From NCBI RefSeq assembly GCF_013408665.1, contig NZ_JACCCL010000001.1:1255136-1319135 (forward strand): a DNA stretch of 64,000 nucleotides, written 5' to 3'. The DNA is from Sporosarcina sp. JAI121. Its GTDB lineage: Bacteria > Bacillota > Bacilli > Bacillales_A > Planococcaceae. A program made the position numbers and the translations under genes. Below the pieces are notes generated by a model, which had not been told where the DNA came from, made no database searches, and was given only the letters and a program-made list of their open reading frames with translations. Shown here piece by piece: positions 33,959 through 42,552 of the stretch; the first letter of the stretch is position 1, and each line of letters opens with the position of its first letter.

Positions 33959-34969
33959 ATGAAGAGAAATTGGATGGCGTATGCAGTGGCATTAGTATGT
34001 GTCCTATTCGTCCTAGCAGCATGTGGTAAAGGTGAGGATAAAGCCCCTACAACGTCAAATGACGATAAAAAGACAGGGACGACTGAAGAGACGGAAAAAT
34101 ATAAAATAGGAGTGACACAAATCGTGGAGCATCCATCTTTAAACGCCGCTTATGATGGCTTTAAGAAAGCGATAGAAGATGCAGGACTCGATGTTGAATA
34201 TGATGTGCAAAATGCGCAGAACGATAACAGTGTGAATACGACGATCGCCAATAACCTGGCCGGTTCAGGCGTAGACCTAATTTTTGCGAACTCGACACCG
34301 AGCGCACAGGCTGTTGCCGCTGTAACGCAAGACATTCCAGTTGTTTTTACATCCGTTACGGATGCTGTGACTGCTGAACTCGTTGCTTCCATGGAAAGTC
34401 CTGGAGCAAATTTGACGGGTACGATTGACAATCACCCTGACGCGATTCCGAATACGATGAAACTCCTTCAAGAAATGGGAGCCAAGAATGTTGGAATGGT
34501 ATTTAACGCTGGAGAGCAGAACTCCCGTGCTCAAGTGGACGCAGTTAAAGAGTTATTAAAAGATATGGATATGAAAGTAGAGGAAGCGGCTGTTGCGACG
34601 TCCGCGGATGTGAAACAGGCTGCCGAATCATTGATCGGTAAAGTGGATGCGTTCTACATTATTACAGATAACACAGTTGTTTCTGCACTGGAATCTGTCA
34701 TTGACGTAGCGAATGAAAATAAAATCCCGATGATGGTAGGGGAATTCGATTCTGTAAAACGCGGCGGTTTAGCAGCGTACGGCTTCGAATATTATGATAT
34801 CGGCTATGAAGCGGGGGAAATGGCAGTGAAGATTCTTAAAGGTGAAAGTGAACCTGCAACTTTGCCTGTACAAGTACCGCAAAACTTGAAACTCATCATG
34901 AACAAAGATACTGCTGATGCAATTGAGCTTGATATCAAGGATGAGTGGAATGCTGAATTTAGCGATTAA
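33959..34969 (+). CDS. ABC transporter substrate-binding lipoprotein (TrpX-like family)
   Basis: The 336-residue protein has a lipoprotein signal (VLAAC lipobox, C22), a flexible Thr/Asp/Lys-rich linker and a two-lobe binding fold. It starts KYKIGVTQIVEHPSLNAAYDGF, the hallmark opening of the PF04392 (ABC_sub_bind) family, which in streptococci includes TrpX-type proteins. DLIFANSTPSAQA and VFTSVTDA are also typical. The ligand is likely an aromatic or related amino acid, but this is weak. It is the first gene of a three-gene importer. Confidence 0.88.
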   Translation: MKRNWMAYAVALVCVLFVLAACGKGEDKAPTTSNDDKKTGTTEETEKYKIGVTQIVEHPSLNAAYDGFKKAIEDAGLDVEYDVQNAQNDNSVNTTIANNLAGSGVDLIFANSTPSAQAVAAVTQDIPVVFTSVTDAVTAELVASMESPGANLTGTIDNHPDAIPNTMKLLQEMGAKNVGMVFNAGEQNSRAQVDAVKELLKDMDMKVEEAAVATSADVKQAAESLIGKVDAFYIITDNTVVSALESVIDVANENKIPMMVGEFDSVKRGGLAAYGFEYYDIGYEAGEMAVKILKGESEPATLPVQVPQNLKLIMNKDTADAIELDIKDEWNAEFSD

Positions 34970-34987
34970 ATTAGGAGATGATTCTAT

Positions 34988-36037
34988 ATGTTTACTGCTG
35001 TTTTTGGCTCTGTAGAGCAAGGAATCATCTATGCAATTATGGCACTCGGGGTGTACATCACATTCCGAGTGCTGGATTTTCCGGATTTGACAGTTGACGG
35101 AAGTTTTGTAACAGGTGCTGCGGTTGCGGCGACAATGATCATTTTTGGCTATCATCCGTTGGCAGCAACTGGTGTAGCGATAGTCATCGGATTCGTTGCG
35201 GGATGCTTAACTGGTCTATTGCATACAAAAGGAAAGATAAATCCATTGCTCGCCGGGATTTTGATGATGATAGCACTTTATTCAATCAATTTAAGAATCA
35301 TGGGACTGACGTCGGAAAATACGGTCGGACGTCCGAATATCCCTTTATTGAATGCCGAAACTTTGTTCAGTAAATTTCATAGCTTTTGGAGTTCACTCGG
35401 GATCGATACTACCATCAATCAGTTTTTTGCGATGTTAGGTGTTGAGCATTTGCCTTCAACGTGGGGAACATTATTTTTAATGATTGTAGCTACTTTCCTT
35501 ATTAAACTCATTGTAGATTGGTTTTTACAAACAGAAATCGGTCTTGCAATAAGGGCGACTGGTGATAATAAAAAAATGATCCGTAGCTTTTCGGCAAATA
35601 CGGACACGCTTGTTATTCTCGGATTAGGCCTTTCCAATGCGCTTGTCGCATTCGCCGGTGCATTGATCGCCCAGTACTCGAAGTTTTCCGATATCGGTAT
35701 GGGAATCGGAATGATTATTATAGGACTGGCTTCCGTCATTATCGGAGAAGCGATTTTTGGCACAAAAACAATTATGCGAACAACACTTGCAGTCATTGCG
35801 GGTGCGATCATTTATCGAATTGTATTGGGGCTGGCATTGCGAGTGGATTTTCTCGACACGGGGGATATGAAATTGATCACCGCGGTGATAGTTGTTGCAG
35901 CACTGATTTTACCGCAACACTTTGAGAAAAGACGTGAAAGAAAGAGGAAATCGAAACGCCAAGTTGAACGTTCAGCATCTTATGCCTCTGTATCGAAAAA
36001 GGGAGGTAAAACAATTGTTGAAACTACAACAGATTAA
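34988..36037 (+). CDS. ABC transporter permease
   Basis: The 349-residue permease has about nine membrane segments and belongs to the branched-chain amino acid / BPD_transp_2 class. It has the N-terminal LGVYITFRVLDFPDLTVDGSF typical of the permease paired with PF04392 proteins, and EIGLAIRATGDNKKMIRSFSAN as the cytoplasmic coupling loop. The tail is strongly basic (KRRERKRKSKRQ). It starts 18 bases after the binding protein gene and overlaps the ATPase gene by 23 bases. Confidence 0.9.
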   Translation: MFTAVFGSVEQGIIYAIMALGVYITFRVLDFPDLTVDGSFVTGAAVAATMIIFGYHPLAATGVAIVIGFVAGCLTGLLHTKGKINPLLAGILMMIALYSINLRIMGLTSENTVGRPNIPLLNAETLFSKFHSFWSSLGIDTTINQFFAMLGVEHLPSTWGTLFLMIVATFLIKLIVDWFLQTEIGLAIRATGDNKKMIRSFSANTDTLVILGLGLSNALVAFAGALIAQYSKFSDIGMGIGMIIIGLASVIIGEAIFGTKTIMRTTLAVIAGAIIYRIVLGLALRVDFLDTGDMKLITAVIVVAALILPQHFEKRRERKRKSKRQVERSASYASVSKKGGKTIVETTTD

Positions 36038-36812
36038 CAAAATATTCAATGAGTCGACTCCCGATGAAAAAATCGCGCTAGACCAAATCAACCTGCATTT
36101 AAAGCCTGGGGATTTCGTGACCGTCATCGGCAGTAACGGTGCGGGGAAATCAACAATGATGAATATGATTTCAGGAGCATTGACACCGGATTTCGGAGTC
36201 ATTGAAATCGCTGGTAAAAATGTTGTAAAACTACCCGAATATAAACGTTCTGTTATGATCGGCAGAGTGTTCCAAGATCCCATGGCAGGAACCGCACCAT
36301 CGATGACAATAGAAGAAAACCTGGCAATGGCCTATTCACGAAATAAAAAACGTGGATTGCGAAAAGGAGTTCACAAGAAACGCCGTGACCTATTTCGGAA
36401 TTCACTTGAAACGCTTCATCTGAATCTGGAAAATCGGTTGAATGCAAAAGTAGGGATGCTATCCGGCGGTGAGCGTCAAGCGCTCTCCCTCTTAATGGCT
36501 ACTTTTACGCAACCGTCCATTTTACTTCTGGATGAACATACAGCCGCCCTTGATCCATCGAGAGCGGAATTAATCACGAATTTGACGAAACAGCTCGTGG
36601 AACAGGATAAGTTGACGACCCTGATGGTCACGCATAATATGCAGCAGGCGATGGATTTAGGCAACCGTCTCATTATGATGGATAAAGGGCAAATCATCCT
36701 AGAGGTGGAAGCGGAAGAGAAGAAGCAATTGACGATTGAAAAGCTGATGGCTGAATTCCAGCGTATCCGCGGCGAAAAGTTAACGAGTGATGCGGCGTTA
36801 TTGTCCGTGTAA
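36015..36812 (+). CDS. ABC transporter ATP-binding protein
   Basis: A single ABC ATPase domain of 265 residues with Walker A GSNGAGKST, signature LSGGERQALSL, Walker B ILLLDEHTAALD and H-loop VTHNMQQAM. DEHTAALDP, instead of DEPT, is common in ATPases of this importer type. GGGAGG lies eight bases before TTG 36015; TTG 36018 is an alternative. It completes the importer operon and is followed by a terminator. Confidence 0.92.
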   Translation: MLKLQQINKIFNESTPDEKIALDQINLHLKPGDFVTVIGSNGAGKSTMMNMISGALTPDFGVIEIAGKNVVKLPEYKRSVMIGRVFQDPMAGTAPSMTIEENLAMAYSRNKKRGLRKGVHKKRRDLFRNSLETLHLNLENRLNAKVGMLSGGERQALSLLMATFTQPSILLLDEHTAALDPSRAELITNLTKQLVEQDKLTTLMVTHNMQQAMDLGNRLIMMDKGQIILEVEAEEKKQLTIEKLMAEFQRIRGEKLTSDAALLSV

Positions 36813-36819
36813 CTATGAA

Positions 36820-36861
36820 AAGGCCTGACTTGTTGTTTGTTCAACAGGTTAGGTCTTTTAC
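36820..36861 (+). terminator. Terminator of the ABC importer operon
   Basis: AGGCCTGACTTGTTG pairs with CAACAGGTTAGGTCT imperfectly and ends in TTTTA. Confidence 0.75.
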
Positions 36862-37011
36862 TTTGGGGGGACAGCAGATGGTGAAGTTTTGTAGTTGGGA
36901 TATGATCGGCCATGCTGTACCATCACTTATAAGACATCAAACTCTCCACGATTACAACGGTTGTGCGAACTGGTATGATTAGAACAGATTTGAAAAGAAA
37001 AGGTGTATAGT

Positions 37012-38133
37012 ATGAAAAATGTAATCATTATCGGCGCAGGAGTCCTAGGGGCTTCGACGGCCTATCACTTGGCTAAATCGGGTGCCCGTGTGACGGTTAT
37101 TGACCGCCATGACGCGGGCCAGGCAACAGATGCAGCGGCTGGAATAATCTGTCCTTGGCTTTCCCAGCGAAGGAACAAAGCGTGGTATACACTCGCGAAA
37201 AACGGGGCAGCTTATTACACTTCGCTCATCCGACAACTTGAAGAGGATGGGGAAAGCGAAACGGGATACCGGCGAGTCGGTGCAATCAGCTTGCATACAG
37301 ATGCTGTCAAACTTGAAAAAATGACAGGGCGCGCAATGAAAAAACGGGAAGATGCACCTGAAATCGGCGACATCCGTCAATTGAACACAATTGAAACCTC
37401 AACTTTATTTCCACCATTATCTTCCGTATATGAATCAGTCCATATTAGCGGAGCAGCACGTGTCAATGGACGCGCATTGCGGGAGGCGCTAGTAAGCGCG
37501 GCCAAAAAACACGGTGCCGCATTTGTCTACGGATCGGCTACACTTACGTTTACCGACAATATTGTTACAGGTGCCCGAGTCGGAGACGATAGCTTTTCTG
37601 CAGATACGGTCATTGTTGCAGCCGGGGCCTGGGCAGCAGAGTTATTGGCGCCCCTTGGTATCCAATTGCAAGTGAGTGCCCAAAAAGCGCAAATCGTACA
37701 TCTTCAGCTTGAAGATGTGAAAACCGGTGAATGGCCGGTTGTCATGCCGCCGATAGACCAATATATTCTTGCATTTGACGATGGAAAAATAGTCATCGGA
37801 GCAACGCACGAAGATGAAAAGAATTTCGATATGCGCCTAACAGCTGGGGGATTGAATGAAGTGTTAAGCAAAGCGTTGCAAATCGCACCGGGATTGGCTG
37901 ATAGTACATTTGCCGAGGCGCGTGTTGGATACCGTCCGTTTACACCGGGTTTCCTTCCGGTCATTGGAGCAGTTCCAGGAATAGAAGGTCTTCTACTTGC
38001 AAATGGTTTGGGTGCATCCGGATTGACAGTCGGACCTTTCCTAGGAATGCAACTAGCAATGTTGGCGATGGGCGAACCACTCGAAATCAATCTTGACTTA
38101 TATAAAATCGAAGGTGCGATTGACGCTGAGTGA
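37012..38133 (+). CDS. FAD-dependent oxidoreductase (DAO family)
   Basis: The 373-residue protein begins with a Rossmann FAD motif, VIIIGAGVLGASTAYHLA, with the acidic residue in VIDRHDAG. It ends with the second nucleotide-contact region (ANGLGASGLTVGPFLG), as in D-amino acid dehydrogenase DadA and glycine oxidase ThiO. A likely role is oxidation of a D-amino acid or other secondary amine; the substrate cannot be named. ATG 37012 follows AAAGGTG. It is monocistronic. Confidence 0.87.
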   Translation: MKNVIIIGAGVLGASTAYHLAKSGARVTVIDRHDAGQATDAAAGIICPWLSQRRNKAWYTLAKNGAAYYTSLIRQLEEDGESETGYRRVGAISLHTDAVKLEKMTGRAMKKREDAPEIGDIRQLNTIETSTLFPPLSSVYESVHISGAARVNGRALREALVSAAKKHGAAFVYGSATLTFTDNIVTGARVGDDSFSADTVIVAAGAWAAELLAPLGIQLQVSAQKAQIVHLQLEDVKTGEWPVVMPPIDQYILAFDDGKIVIGATHEDEKNFDMRLTAGGLNEVLSKALQIAPGLADSTFAEARVGYRPFTPGFLPVIGAVPGIEGLLLANGLGASGLTVGPFLGMQLAMLAMGEPLEINLDLYKIEGAIDAE

Positions 38134-38181
38134 CAGTCACCTGCGTAAATCTGAAACAATTCTGACTTTTTTCAGAATACT

Positions 38182-38225
38182 AAAACATCCTCAAATTGAA
38201 TTTTCAATTTGAGGATGTTTTTTAT
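38182..38225 (+). terminator. Terminator after the oxidoreductase gene
   Basis: AAACATCCTCAAATTGAA pairs with the inverted sequence around a TTT loop, followed by a T run. Confidence 0.9.
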
Positions 38226-38267
38226 AATTTAAGCGATTTACCACTGGATTAGAAACTATTTGAAAAT

Positions 38268-38296
38268 ACATGAAAAAAGGGAAACAGACCATTCTA
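38268..38296 (+). promoter_or_regulatory. Candidate sigma-G promoter of the YhcN/YlaJ-like gene
   Basis: ACATG (38268-38272) and CATTCTA (38290-38296) are 17 bases apart. The -10 is a full CATnnTA match and the -35 matches gyATR except its first base. Confidence 0.45.
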
Positions 38297-38328
38297 CTGC
38301 TACTGACAAATTTAAAGGAGGAATACCA

Positions 38329-38865
38329 TTGAAGAACATGTTGCGGATTATTGTAACTTTGTTAATTATTTTTTCGTTGGTAGGGTGTGGGGCGAAAAAG
38401 AATGATGATGTAAATAACAATGCCACGGGCAACGATACGGGAACAGATACAAATCTGAACAATGACGACAATAACGCGGATAACAACGTAACTAATGATT
38501 CAACAACGGGCGAAAATCAAAATAATGAAGGTAATCATGAGTTGGCATTGGCGGATGATGTTGCTGACAAAATTGTTGAAATGGATGAAGTGGAAAGTGC
38601 GAACGTCATCGTTACCAATGAAAACGCATATGTAGCGGTCGTTCTAAATGAAGGAACGGATGATACAGAAGCGATTGAAAACAAAATTGCGGACGAAGCC
38701 AGATCTGCAAATGCAGATTTTAAAAATGTTTATGTATCAATGAATCCGGATTTTGTGAAGCAGATGAACGATTATGGAACAAAAATTAGGAGCAATGAAC
38801 CTGTGGAAGGATTCTTCGAAGAATTTTCTGATTCAGTGCGAAGAGTGTTTCCAGACGCCCATTAA
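38329..38865 (+). CDS. YhcN/YlaJ family sporulation lipoprotein
   Basis: The 178-residue protein has a lipoprotein signal (SLVGC), a 45-residue Asn/Asp-rich spacer and a compact domain. That domain has LADDVADKIVEMDEVESANVIVTNENAYVAV and ends with the YGTKIRSNEPVEGFFEEF pattern of the YhcN/YlaJ family. Members sit in the spore inner membrane and influence germination or outgrowth. TTG 38329 follows AAGGAGG. A sigma-G-like promoter precedes it. Confidence 0.85.
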   Translation: MKNMLRIIVTLLIIFSLVGCGAKKNDDVNNNATGNDTGTDTNLNNDDNNADNNVTNDSTTGENQNNEGNHELALADDVADKIVEMDEVESANVIVTNENAYVAVVLNEGTDDTEAIENKIADEARSANADFKNVYVSMNPDFVKQMNDYGTKIRSNEPVEGFFEEFSDSVRRVFPDAH

Positions 38866-38903
38866 CTATTCTATGTACAACGATACATTTCAATCACATT
38901 AAC

Positions 38904-38943
38904 AGGGTTCATCATTATTTATACAATGATGAACCCTTTTCCT
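38904..38943 (+). terminator. Terminator after the YhcN/YlaJ-like gene
   Basis: AGGGTTCATCATT pairs with AATGATGAACCCT, then TTT. Confidence 0.85.
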
Positions 38944-39095
38944 ATGGAATTATCTATTCATGTTCATTCGTTACATTATCTATTTATAACAAGCTATATC
39001 TGAAAATCATTAGTGGAAAAGGCGGATTCAGTCCTGGTAAAAGAGGGAATAACAAGAAAATGGCGAATTCCTATACTGATAAAGGGGCTGACTTC

Positions 39096-39884
39096 ATGAT
39101 TCGAAAAAGTATCATTTTCATTGTGGTAAGTATTCTCTTTCTACTAGGAGCGTGTAATCCGAAAGCAAAAGAAACAATGGAGAAAACGAAACTTCCTGAA
39201 ACACACATACCGGAAAGTGAGACGGAAACGTCTGAAAACAAACCGGAAAACCCCGAACAGACCCACGAGGAAGTGATGGAAGAAGTGAAATCAGCTATAG
39301 AAACAGAAATTGAGCTGAAGCTTCCGTCTGACGTTATAATCGGTGATGGCTACTTGACCGCGATAACAACATCTGACGAAAGTAATTATGAAGTCAATTT
39401 TTATACTACAAATGTTCCGATTCCCGTTAATGATCCCTCTTTGCACGACGCACATCCCTACATGATTGTGAGTGGCGCGAAATTCGATTCGGCAGATGCT
39501 GCGAAAGCGAAAATCAATTACCAGCCGATTATTGATGGTGCAGAAGAGATCGATTTAGGGCATGGCGTGGTAGGATACAGAGATGCCGGCGCAGGCAGTA
39601 TTTTTATGACATGGCATGAAGGACGTTGGTCTTTCTTAATACGTAATCTAAATTCCGAATCAGGAAATGAAGAAATGATTGACCTATCAAAACAAATTGT
39701 TGCAAAACTTGAAAGCCAATTGTTACCTGCACCACAAAAAATTGGCGCTGGCACGTTTGATATGGATAGTGATGGGGCAGTCGCTAACATCTTAATGTGG
39801 CAGGAAAGTGATGTCGTTTACGAAGTCTATACGGCAGATCCACTTATACTTGTCGATACAGTGACTGACTATATGAAGGAATAA
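39096..39884 (+). CDS. Lipoprotein of unknown function
   Basis: The 262-residue protein has a signal peptide with lipobox LGAC, an acidic Glu/Pro/Thr linker with repeated ETE/PEN patterns, and a folded domain from about residue 70. HPYMIVSGAKFDSADAAK and WHEGRWSFLIRNL look like a surface beta-rich domain, but I do not recognise the family. ATG 39096 is eight bases after AAAGGGG. The gene follows another lipoprotein but has its own terminator. Confidence 0.75.
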   Translation: MIRKSIIFIVVSILFLLGACNPKAKETMEKTKLPETHIPESETETSENKPENPEQTHEEVMEEVKSAIETEIELKLPSDVIIGDGYLTAITTSDESNYEVNFYTTNVPIPVNDPSLHDAHPYMIVSGAKFDSADAAKAKINYQPIIDGAEEIDLGHGVVGYRDAGAGSIFMTWHEGRWSFLIRNLNSESGNEEMIDLSKQIVAKLESQLLPAPQKIGAGTFDMDSDGAVANILMWQESDVVYEVYTADPLILVDTVTDYMKE

Positions 39885-39894
39885 ATAGACCTTG

Positions 39895-39940
39895 GCCTGT
39901 GAGCACACTGTATATAAATGTGTGCCTTACAGGTTTTTTA
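39895..39940 (+). terminator. Terminator after the lipoprotein gene
   Basis: CCTGTGAGCACAC pairs with GTGTGCCTTACAGG, followed by a T6 run. Confidence 0.85.
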
Positions 39941-40075
39941 AGGTTCGAATTCCTATTCGTGATTAAAAGGCATTCGAATGAAGTTGACGAATACAATAAA
40001 GGGACACACTAGTTTTGCGGGAGGAGAATAACTATCCTACAGCCTGCTAAAGAAATATCACCTTGGCAAATTTCT

Positions 40076-40630
40076 TTGTTACTAATGGCGTTGCTGTCAG
40101 TTTACACACTGCTGACCGATTTTAATTTAATCGGATATAATTATCAGTTGGATGAAAAAGCAATGGTCTTAACAATTGAGGAAGGTTTTTATGAGAAGGA
40201 AATCTACAATGTACAGGTGACTGATGAAAATATAATTCAAATTATACAAGAAGTGATGTTACCGGTTAATTCAGCGAATACAATATGGCAATTTACTATT
40301 ATTATGCTGTCGTTATTTTTCGGAGGATTTGTGGCTTTAACTCAATTACCTATCACACAAAGCAAAAATGGTAAGTGGTACGTGATAGTATATATAGTGG
40401 GTGTTATCGTTTTTATTGGTTGGGATATTTATGCTCATCGAGAACTTCTAGTAGAGATTACTCAATTTCATAAACGATATTTATCAATTTTTTGGGGGTC
40501 AATCGATGAAAATTATATCTATGAATATAGGAAAGCCAACAACGGTTGTCTACAATGGAAAAGAAGTCAAAACAGGCTTCTACAAAATACCTGTCCAAGA
40601 ATCGCTATACCTAGCAAAATTAAATTTTGA
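40076..40630 (+). CDS. Small membrane protein, probably frameshifted before the MOSC gene
   Basis: Residues up to about 140 look like a real protein: a first helix (LLLMALLSVYTLL), a soluble segment, and two helices (FTIIMLSLFFGGFVAL, WYVIVYIVGVIVFIG). Beyond the T6G5 run at 40488-40498 the frame only reads the MOSC gene out of phase. In the -1 frame from that run translation would stop at TGA 40507-40509, overlapping the MOSC ATG as ATGA. A GGGAGGAG SD at 40019-40026 is correctly spaced for an in-frame ATC at 40034, not for an ATG; the first usual codon is TTG 40076. So both ends are irregular, and this may be a decaying gene. The family is unknown. Confidence 0.5.
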   Translation: MLLMALLSVYTLLTDFNLIGYNYQLDEKAMVLTIEEGFYEKEIYNVQVTDENIIQIIQEVMLPVNSANTIWQFTIIMLSLFFGGFVALTQLPITQSKNGKWYVIVYIVGVIVFIGWDIYAHRELLVEITQFHKRYLSIFWGSIDENYIYEYRKANNGCLQWKRSQNRLLQNTCPRIAIPSKIKF

Positions 40631-41153
40631 AGGGGACGAACAAGCGGATCTTATAAATCATGGTGGGGTAGACAAAGCCGTTTGTGTTTATCCGCATGAG
40701 CACTATTCCTTCTGGGAGAAGGAATTGGCGCAAGACTTACAACCAGCAGCATTCGGGGAGAACTTAACAGTAGCGGGTATGCTAGAAACGGACGTGCATA
40801 TTGGAGATGTTTTCAAGATTGGCGATGCTATTCTCCAGTTATCGCAGCCGAGGCAGCCTTGCTATAAAATTGCAGGCAGACATAATGTGAAGGATTTGAT
40901 GTTGCGCTTACAGAAAACTGGTTTTACAGGTTATTATTTTCGCGTACTTGAAGAGGGGAACATTTCACCCGATTCATCAATTGAAAGATTGTCAATCCAT
41001 CCCGCAAAAGTGACCGTCGCTAATGCGAACGAAATCATGTACGAAGATATCAACAATAAAGATGCAATCCAAAAGCACTTGGCAATAGAAGAACTATCGG
41101 GAAGTTGGAGGGAGCGATTTGAAAAAAGGCTTGAAAAACTAAAAGCTTACTAA
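40506..41153 (+). CDS. MOSC domain protein (YiiM/YflK type)
   Basis: The 215-residue protein has a MOSC beta-barrel. LNFEGDEQADLINHGGVDKAVCVYPHEHY carries the conserved GD(E/G)QAD and HGG-x-DKA motifs, and LSQPRQPCYKIAGR holds the conserved cysteine expected to bind molybdenum cofactor. It continues into a C-terminal helical extension, as in YiiM. YiiM-type proteins bind Moco and reduce N-hydroxylated compounds such as 6-hydroxylaminopurine. The start overlaps the presumed end of the upstream membrane-protein gene. Confidence 0.9.
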   Translation: MKIISMNIGKPTTVVYNGKEVKTGFYKIPVQESLYLAKLNFEGDEQADLINHGGVDKAVCVYPHEHYSFWEKELAQDLQPAAFGENLTVAGMLETDVHIGDVFKIGDAILQLSQPRQPCYKIAGRHNVKDLMLRLQKTGFTGYYFRVLEEGNISPDSSIERLSIHPAKVTVANANEIMYEDINNKDAIQKHLAIEELSGSWRERFEKRLEKLKAY

Positions 41154-41198
41154 TGGAAAAACAACTTAGCTGAATGTACATAAAGGAGATCAATGTAA

Positions 41199-41954
41199 AT
41201 GAAATTAGTATCATGGAATGTAAATGGATTAAGGGCATGTGTACGTAAAGGTTTCCTAGAATACTTTGAGTCGATGGACGCGGATATTTTCTGTGTGCAG
41301 GAAATCAAATTGCAGGAGGGACAAATCGACTTACAGTTGGATGGCTATCATCAGTATTGGAATTATGCGCTGAAGAAAGGATATTCCGGAACGGCTGTGT
41401 TCACAAAAGAAAAACCGCTATCGGTGAAATATGGTGTAGGAGATTTGGAGGCGGAAAACGAAGGTCGTATCCTTACGCTGGAGTTCCCTCATTATTACGT
41501 TGTGAATGTTTACACACCAAACTCCCAACGTGATTTGGCACGGCTGCCTTTTCGTTTGGAATGGGAAGATGATATGCGGGCATACTTGAAAAAGCTTAAT
41601 CAGATTAAGCCCGTTATCTATTGTGGAGATTTGAATGTCGCGCACCAGGAAAGCGATGTACGGAATGTGAAATCAAATATCGGTAATTCAGGCTTTACTT
41701 TTGAAGAGCGCGGCAAGATGACAGATTTGTTAGCAGAAGGATTCATCGATACATACCGGTATTTCAATCCGGATCAAGAAGGGGCTTATACGTGGTGGTC
41801 ATATATGAGTAAAGTAAGGGAGCGTAATATCGGATGGCGAATTGATTATTTTATTGTATCTAAGGGGCTCGAACCTTTACTGAAAGATGCAACCATCCAT
41901 TCGGATATACTAGGTAGTGACCATTGTCCGATTGTTTTGGAGTTGCAAATTTAA
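41199..41954 (+). CDS. exoA: Exodeoxyribonuclease III
   Basis: The 251-residue protein is a complete ExoIII/AP endonuclease. It has KLVSWNVNGLRA (metal/phosphate N), VQEIKLQ (metal Glu), YTPNSQRDLARLPFR, CGDLNVAHQESD (catalytic Asp/Asn), RIDYFIVS and the final GSDHCPIVL (catalytic Asp-His). It removes abasic sites and 3' blocks in base excision repair. A GGAG SD precedes the ATG. The upstream MOSC protein detoxifies base analogues in other species, a plausible functional link. Confidence 0.95.
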   Translation: MKLVSWNVNGLRACVRKGFLEYFESMDADIFCVQEIKLQEGQIDLQLDGYHQYWNYALKKGYSGTAVFTKEKPLSVKYGVGDLEAENEGRILTLEFPHYYVVNVYTPNSQRDLARLPFRLEWEDDMRAYLKKLNQIKPVIYCGDLNVAHQESDVRNVKSNIGNSGFTFEERGKMTDLLAEGFIDTYRYFNPDQEGAYTWWSYMSKVRERNIGWRIDYFIVSKGLEPLLKDATIHSDILGSDHCPIVLELQI

Positions 41955-42006
41955 TTTAAAGTAGCATTTTTGTGGGGAAAGTTGAACAAAAGAAAGGATG
42001 GTTTAC

Positions 42007-42492
42007 ATGATTGCTGATTTCAAGCGAATTGAAAATGGGTATCTAGCAAGTTTCGAGCGGCAACTAACTCATACCGTTGAAGCAGTATGGGCAATGCTAA
42101 CAGATAATGAGCAGTTGAAAAGATGGTTTGAAGAGCTTCGTGTCGGAGAACTTCGTGAAGGGGGATTCATGCAGTTCAATGTGCCGGAAGTAATCAATCA
42201 GGAACTAGAAATCAGTGAACTGAAACCTTTATCTGTTTTGGAGTTTGATTGGTTCGGTGATGTAATCCGTTTTGAATTGTATCCAAACGAGAATGGTTGT
42301 GAGTTGTTAGTAACGGAAAAGATCAGCTCGATAACGGAACAAACTAAAAAAGACATTGCGGGTTGGCATGTTTGCCTGGATGTTATTGAAGCATTACTGG
42401 ATGAAAAAACGATACCAAGGGACGAAGAATGGAGAAAGTGGTACGAGAGATATGCGCGGGAAATTGATGAATTGACCGGTTCGAATATCTGA
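42007..42492 (+). CDS. SRPBCC (AHSA1-type) protein
   Basis: The 161-residue protein has the START-like fold. FERQLTHTVEAVWAMLTDNEQLKRWF is the standard opening of AHSA1-domain proteins, and later strands include EGGFMQFNVPE and VLEFDWFGDVIRFEL. These proteins bind hydrophobic ligands or act as Hsp90-type co-chaperones; the role here is unknown. ATG 42007 is spaced from AAAGG better than ATG 41998. A hairpin (GAATATGG/CCATATTC) follows directly. Confidence 0.85.
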   Translation: MIADFKRIENGYLASFERQLTHTVEAVWAMLTDNEQLKRWFEELRVGELREGGFMQFNVPEVINQELEISELKPLSVLEFDWFGDVIRFELYPNENGCELLVTEKISSITEQTKKDIAGWHVCLDVIEALLDEKTIPRDEEWRKWYERYAREIDELTGSNI

Positions 42493-42552
42493 GGAATATG
42501 GTCATCTTTAGGTACATTTGGCCATATTCGATAAAAAACTTTGGAGAGATAA

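Noticed and set aside
40485-40500. Programmed -1 frameshift at the T6G5 run
   Set aside because: Zero-frame codons are ATT TTT TGG, which do not make an X-XXY-YYZ heptamer, and I see no strong downstream stem. A mutation or sequence error is more likely, so I kept it only as a finding to check.
42493-42552. Terminator after the SRPBCC gene
   Set aside because: GAATATGG/CCATATTC forms a stem but is followed by GATAAAAAA rather than T residues, so I only mention it under the gene.
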